Origin: DAOUFU01 sp034429275
Lineage (GTDB): Bacteria > Chloroflexota > Anaerolineae > Aggregatilineales > Aggregatilineaceae
Assembly: GCA_034429275.1 (NCBI GenBank)
Contig: DAOUFU010000053.1
Span: 1 to 64,000, forward strand
Reading direction: 5' to 3'
DNA: 64,000 nt
Shown: positions 60,312-64,000 of the stretch, piece after piece
Position numbering within the stretch: the stretch's first letter is position 1
How the letters are laid out: every line of letters starts with the position of its first letter
Position numbers and translations under genes: made by a program
The notes under the pieces: generated by a model
What the model saw: only the letters and a program-made list of their open reading frames with translations
Told to the model about the DNA's origin: nothing
The model's database searches: none

Positions 60312-61307
60312 ATGACAACTCTTGTCACCACCGTTACAGAAACTCTCCGTTACAGGGGCAAGATCGGTCAATGGAGCTGGGCGCTGCACCGACTTTCCGG
60401 CCTGGGGACCGTCCTCTTCCTGGCCCTCCACGTGATCGACACCTCGTGGGCCGCCTTCTATCCCCACCTGTACGCCGAGGCTATCGCCCAATATCAAAGC
60501 CCGCTGTTCACTATTGGCGAATTCATCCTGGAGGCGTGCGTGATTTACCATGCCTTCAACGGGCTGCGTGTCATCACATTGGACTCGCGTCCCGAATGGT
60601 GGGCCTACCAGGCGCGCGCAGCGCGAATCGTGTTTGTAGCTACCGTCCTGGTGTTGGTCCCGACCTTCATCGCCATGTTCAGCCATGTGCTCGAATTCTA
60701 TGGAGAAGACCCAGACCTCATCGCCATCCAGAAGATCATTGAGTTACAGGCCGAATTCGCGCTGGGTTTTGTGGTGATTGTCGCTGCGGCCCTGGTTGTC
60801 TCCGCCCTATTTGGGCTGATCTCCGGCAGCAAGACCGGGTTCGTGCTGCCGGGCCGCATGGAGACGTTGCTGTGGTCGTTCATGCGCCTGTCCGGTCTGC
60901 TGATCATCCCCCTGGTGTTCGGCCACCTCGCTATGATGCACGTGATCCAGGGAGTCTTCGACATCACGGGGCAAGGCATCACCGTTGTAGGCACGAATAT
61001 CACCAATCAGTCGGGGTCAGCGGTTGAATTTGTGGGCGCGCGGTGGGATATGCTGGTCGCCGGGGTTGCGCTCTGGCGCGTGTACGATGCCATTCTTCTG
61101 GCACTGGTAGTGTTGCATGGCTTCAACGGCCTGCGCATCGTCGTCAACGATTACGCCCACCGCCCGCTCGTGAATCGTGGGTTAAATTACGCCGTCGTTT
61201 TTGGTGCAGCCGCCTTGATCGTGTTAGGGACGGCTGCGCTGTTGGCCGGTGTAGACCAGACCGCTTACGATATGGCCCAAGAGATCAACGCGGCTTTGCC
61301 GCATTAA
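60312..61307 (+). CDS. Succinate dehydrogenase cytochrome b/anchor, fused SdhC-SdhD
   Basis: A 331-residue membrane protein with about six helices that looks like two fused anchor subunits. The first half has ALHRLSGLGTVLFLALHVID and IYHAFNGLRVI. The second has FMRLSGLLIIPLVFGHLAMM and VLHGFNGLRIVV. The repeated (H/M)RLSG...H...H(A/G)FNGLR pattern supplies the heme and quinone sites. It anchors SdhAB to the membrane and passes electrons to quinone. The ATG at 60312 follows GGGAGG. It is the first gene of an sdhCD-A-B operon. Confidence 0.85.
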   Translation: MTTLVTTVTETLRYRGKIGQWSWALHRLSGLGTVLFLALHVIDTSWAAFYPHLYAEAIAQYQSPLFTIGEFILEACVIYHAFNGLRVITLDSRPEWWAYQARAARIVFVATVLVLVPTFIAMFSHVLEFYGEDPDLIAIQKIIELQAEFALGFVVIVAAALVVSALFGLISGSKTGFVLPGRMETLLWSFMRLSGLLIIPLVFGHLAMMHVIQGVFDITGQGITVVGTNITNQSGSAVEFVGARWDMLVAGVALWRVYDAILLALVVLHGFNGLRIVVNDYAHRPLVNRGLNYAVVFGAAALIVLGTAALLAGVDQTAYDMAQEINAALPH

Positions 61308-61333
61308 CCGCCGCACAGTGCAGAGGATAACCC

Positions 61334-63133
61334 ATGCAAACACATGAGTATGAAGCAGTCATTGTTGGCGCTGGGGGAGCCGGCCTGATGGCAGCGCTGT
61401 ATGCCTCGCGCGGAGTCAAAACGGCGGTAATCAGCAAGCTCTACCCTACCCGCTCGCATACCGGTGCAGCGGCAGGTGGCATCGGCGCAGCCCTGGGCAA
61501 CCACGAAGAAGACCGTCCAGAATGGCATGCGTTCGATACGGTGAAAGGTGGCGATTATCTGGCCGATCAAGATGCTGCCCTGGTACTCGCCCAGGAAGCG
61601 ATCGAAGCCGTCATCGATCTTGAACACTTCGGCCTGCCCTTCGATCGCACCGAGGATGGGCGTATCTCGCAGCGACGGTTCGGAGGTCATACCGGCAACT
61701 TCGGTGGAAAACCTGTTCGCCGTGCCTGCCATGCCGCCGACCGTACCGGGCACATGATCCTGCAAACGCTCTACCAGCAGTGTATCAAAAACAACGTCAC
61801 GTTTTTCGACGAATACCACGTGGTGGATCTGATCCGCAACGGTGAGGCTATTGCGGGCGTGGTGGCCATTAATATCGACTCCGGTGAGCTGCACATTTTC
61901 CACAGCAAGGCTGTCATGTTCGCCACCGGTGGCTGGGGTCGCGTCTGGGAAATCACCAGCAATGCCCACACCCTTACTGGCGACGGGAACGCCGTCACCT
62001 ACCGGCGCGGCATCCCGATGCAGGATATGGAATTCTACCAGTTCCATCCTACCGGCCTGTATCGAATGGGCATCCTGGTCACCGAAGGGGTGCGCGGCGA
62101 GGGCGGTATTTTGCTCAATGACCGCGGGGAACGCTTTATGGAGCATTACGCGCCCAATATCAAGGACCTGGCCAGCCGCGACGTGGTATCACGCGCGATC
62201 TACCTGGAATTACAGGCCGGGCGCGGTATCAAGGGCAAGCGCTATGTACACCTCGACGTCACACCCGAAACTGTGAATCGCTACCTGGCCGAAGCGGGCG
62301 AATCGCGCCGTATTGATGCGGCATACATCGAATCCAAGCTGGCCGAAACAGTGGATTTCAGCCGGACATATCTGGGCATTGATCCGGTACGCGAGCCAAT
62401 CCCCATTCAGCCGACGGCACATTACGGCATGGGTGGCATCCCCACCGATCTTGATGGGCGCGTGGTGATTGATGCCCAACGCACGCCGCTGCCCGGCCTA
62501 TACGCAGCGGGCGAATGCGCGTGTGTAAGTGTGCACGGCGCAAACCGGTTGGGGACCAACAGCCTGACCGACCTGATCGTGTTCGGTCGACGGGCCGGCA
62601 AGCATATGGTCGAATACTGCCAGGGGGCATCCTTCACACCGCTACCTGCAAATCCGACCGGTGAAGTCGAGACCGAACTGGAACGTATCCGCCAGTCAAA
62701 GGGATCACGCAAACCCTACCAATTGCGTACCGAAATGCAAGAAACCATGATGCAACACGTGGGAGTCTTCCGTACTGCCGAGGGCATGACAACGGCGCTG
62801 GAAACCATTCGCCGCTTAAAAGACCAGTATCAACACGACCTAGTGATCGACGACCGGGGTCGCCGGTTCAACAGCGATCTACTGGAAGCCTGGGAGCTGG
62901 GATGCCTGCTCGACATCGCCGAAGTGACGACTGTATGCGCGCTTGCCCGCGAGGAAAGCCGCGGCGCGCACTCGCGCGAGGACTTCCCCAAACGCGATGA
63001 TGAAAAGTGGATGAAGCACTCGCTGGCAACACGCACTGCCGATGGCGAGATCGCCGTCAATCATGACAAACCCGTTGACCAATCGCTCGCCGCAAAAGAC
63101 GAGCGTTTCAAGCCCAAAGAACGCGTTTATTAA
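61334..63133 (+). CDS. sdhA: Succinate dehydrogenase flavoprotein subunit
   Basis: A 599-residue flavoprotein. FAD-binding start VIVGAGGAGLMAALYASRG, the covalent-FAD His region PTRSHTGAAAGGIGAALGN, and active-site FHPTGLYRMGILVTEGVRGE-like sequence; PTAHYGMGGIPT closes the substrate site. It oxidises succinate to fumarate (or the reverse) at the inner face of the membrane. It starts 26 bp after sdhCD, with GAGGATAA ahead. Confidence 0.96.
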   Translation: MQTHEYEAVIVGAGGAGLMAALYASRGVKTAVISKLYPTRSHTGAAAGGIGAALGNHEEDRPEWHAFDTVKGGDYLADQDAALVLAQEAIEAVIDLEHFGLPFDRTEDGRISQRRFGGHTGNFGGKPVRRACHAADRTGHMILQTLYQQCIKNNVTFFDEYHVVDLIRNGEAIAGVVAINIDSGELHIFHSKAVMFATGGWGRVWEITSNAHTLTGDGNAVTYRRGIPMQDMEFYQFHPTGLYRMGILVTEGVRGEGGILLNDRGERFMEHYAPNIKDLASRDVVSRAIYLELQAGRGIKGKRYVHLDVTPETVNRYLAEAGESRRIDAAYIESKLAETVDFSRTYLGIDPVREPIPIQPTAHYGMGGIPTDLDGRVVIDAQRTPLPGLYAAGECACVSVHGANRLGTNSLTDLIVFGRRAGKHMVEYCQGASFTPLPANPTGEVETELERIRQSKGSRKPYQLRTEMQETMMQHVGVFRTAEGMTTALETIRRLKDQYQHDLVIDDRGRRFNSDLLEAWELGCLLDIAEVTTVCALAREESRGAHSREDFPKRDDEKWMKHSLATRTADGEIAVNHDKPVDQSLAAKDERFKPKERVY

Positions 63134-63160
63134 GAGCAGCAGGTCGCGAAAGAGGACATT

Positions 63161-63880
<720 letters not shown>

Positions 63881-63898
63881 ACCCACTGAAACCATTGA

Positions 63899-63942
63899 TC
63901 TCTCCACCAGCAAAAGGTCTCTGCTGGTGGAGAGACGCTTTT
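63899..63942 (+). terminator. Terminator of the sdh operon
   Basis: A 14-bp perfect stem, TCTCTCCACCAGCA (63899-63912) with TGCTGGTGGAGAGA (63922-63935), 9-base loop, followed by CGCTTTT. Confidence 0.75.
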
Positions 63943-63951
63943 GGAGGCATC

Positions 63952-64000
63952 ATGCTCATTCTGCTCGAAGGAAACATCGCAGCCGGAAAGACAACATTGG
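63952..64000 (+). CDS. Deoxynucleoside kinase-like protein, start only
   Basis: The first 16 codons of a gene cut by the right edge. MLILLEGNIAAGKTTL has a P-loop in the form found in deoxynucleoside kinases (EGxIxxGKT). TTGGAGG lies five bases upstream. The remainder is outside the window, so the exact family is uncertain. Confidence 0.6.
   Translation, partial: MLILLEGNIAAGKTTL

Overview
The window reads as one contiguous piece of a high-GC bacterial chromosome. The gene families and their mix suggest Chloroflexota, probably Anaerolineae-like. Clues are secreted proteins with Pro/Thr-rich tails, hybrid histidine kinases with a Gly-rich ATP-lid insertion, a DUF951 protein, a processive-type diglyceride glycosyltransferase, a DUF5679 zinc ribbon, and a fused SdhCD. 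This placement is an inference from families, not from a marker gene. There are about 52 protein genes, one intact insertion sequence and a SAM-I riboswitch. I see no tRNA, rRNA or CRISPR array.

Layout. 1-2.5 kb (minus): a HAD-IIA phosphatase, an MA-family secreted peptidase and a similar, cut-off secreted protein. 2.6-12 kb (plus): metK behind a SAM-I riboswitch, a membrane protein, a methyltransferase with a zinc ribbon, a MaoC hydratase, a 1399-residue class A penicillin-binding protein and a double-GNAT acetyltransferase. 12-31 kb is dense in signalling genes: a Ser/Thr kinase fused to a NarL-type response regulator, a lipoprotein, an ISKra4-like element (15467-16863), a PadR regulator, a single receiver, two large histidine kinases, a HEAT-repeat protein, a DUF2207 membrane protein, a zinc-ribbon membrane protein, a PrsW protease fused to a cyclic-nucleotide-binding domain, a second cNMP protein and a PP2C phosphatase. 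31-37.5 kb: a DnaJ-like protein, an HtrA protease, nadE, a glycosyltransferase, DUF951 and typA.

37.6-47.6 kb is a sugar-acid catabolic cluster. A LacI repressor with its own palindromic operator is followed by a tagaturonate-epimerase-family protein, an SDR D-mannonate oxidoreductase, a LarA-family (nickel-pincer) protein, 6-phosphogluconate dehydrogenase, a PPi-type phosphofructokinase, a HAD phosphatase, a beta-hydroxyacid dehydrogenase and an HD protein. D-mannonate and D-gluconate are C2 epimers. The gene order therefore suggests that hexuronate carbon is moved into the oxidative pentose phosphate pathway by a LarA-type epimerase in place of mannonate dehydratase. This is the most interesting hypothesis in the window.

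47.7-64 kb: a prephenate-dehydrogenase-like protein, a GNAT remnant with an internal deletion, a polyprenyl synthase, a DUF5679-TIR-like protein, transketolase, a cNMP-histidine kinase, a class I CoA-transferase pair split by two protease genes, citrate synthase, and a divergent sdh operon (fused sdhCD, sdhA, sdhB). The window ends in the first codons of a deoxynucleoside-kinase-like gene.

Several genes end in long perfect hairpins with no U-tract. The IS inserted exactly at one arm of such a hairpin.
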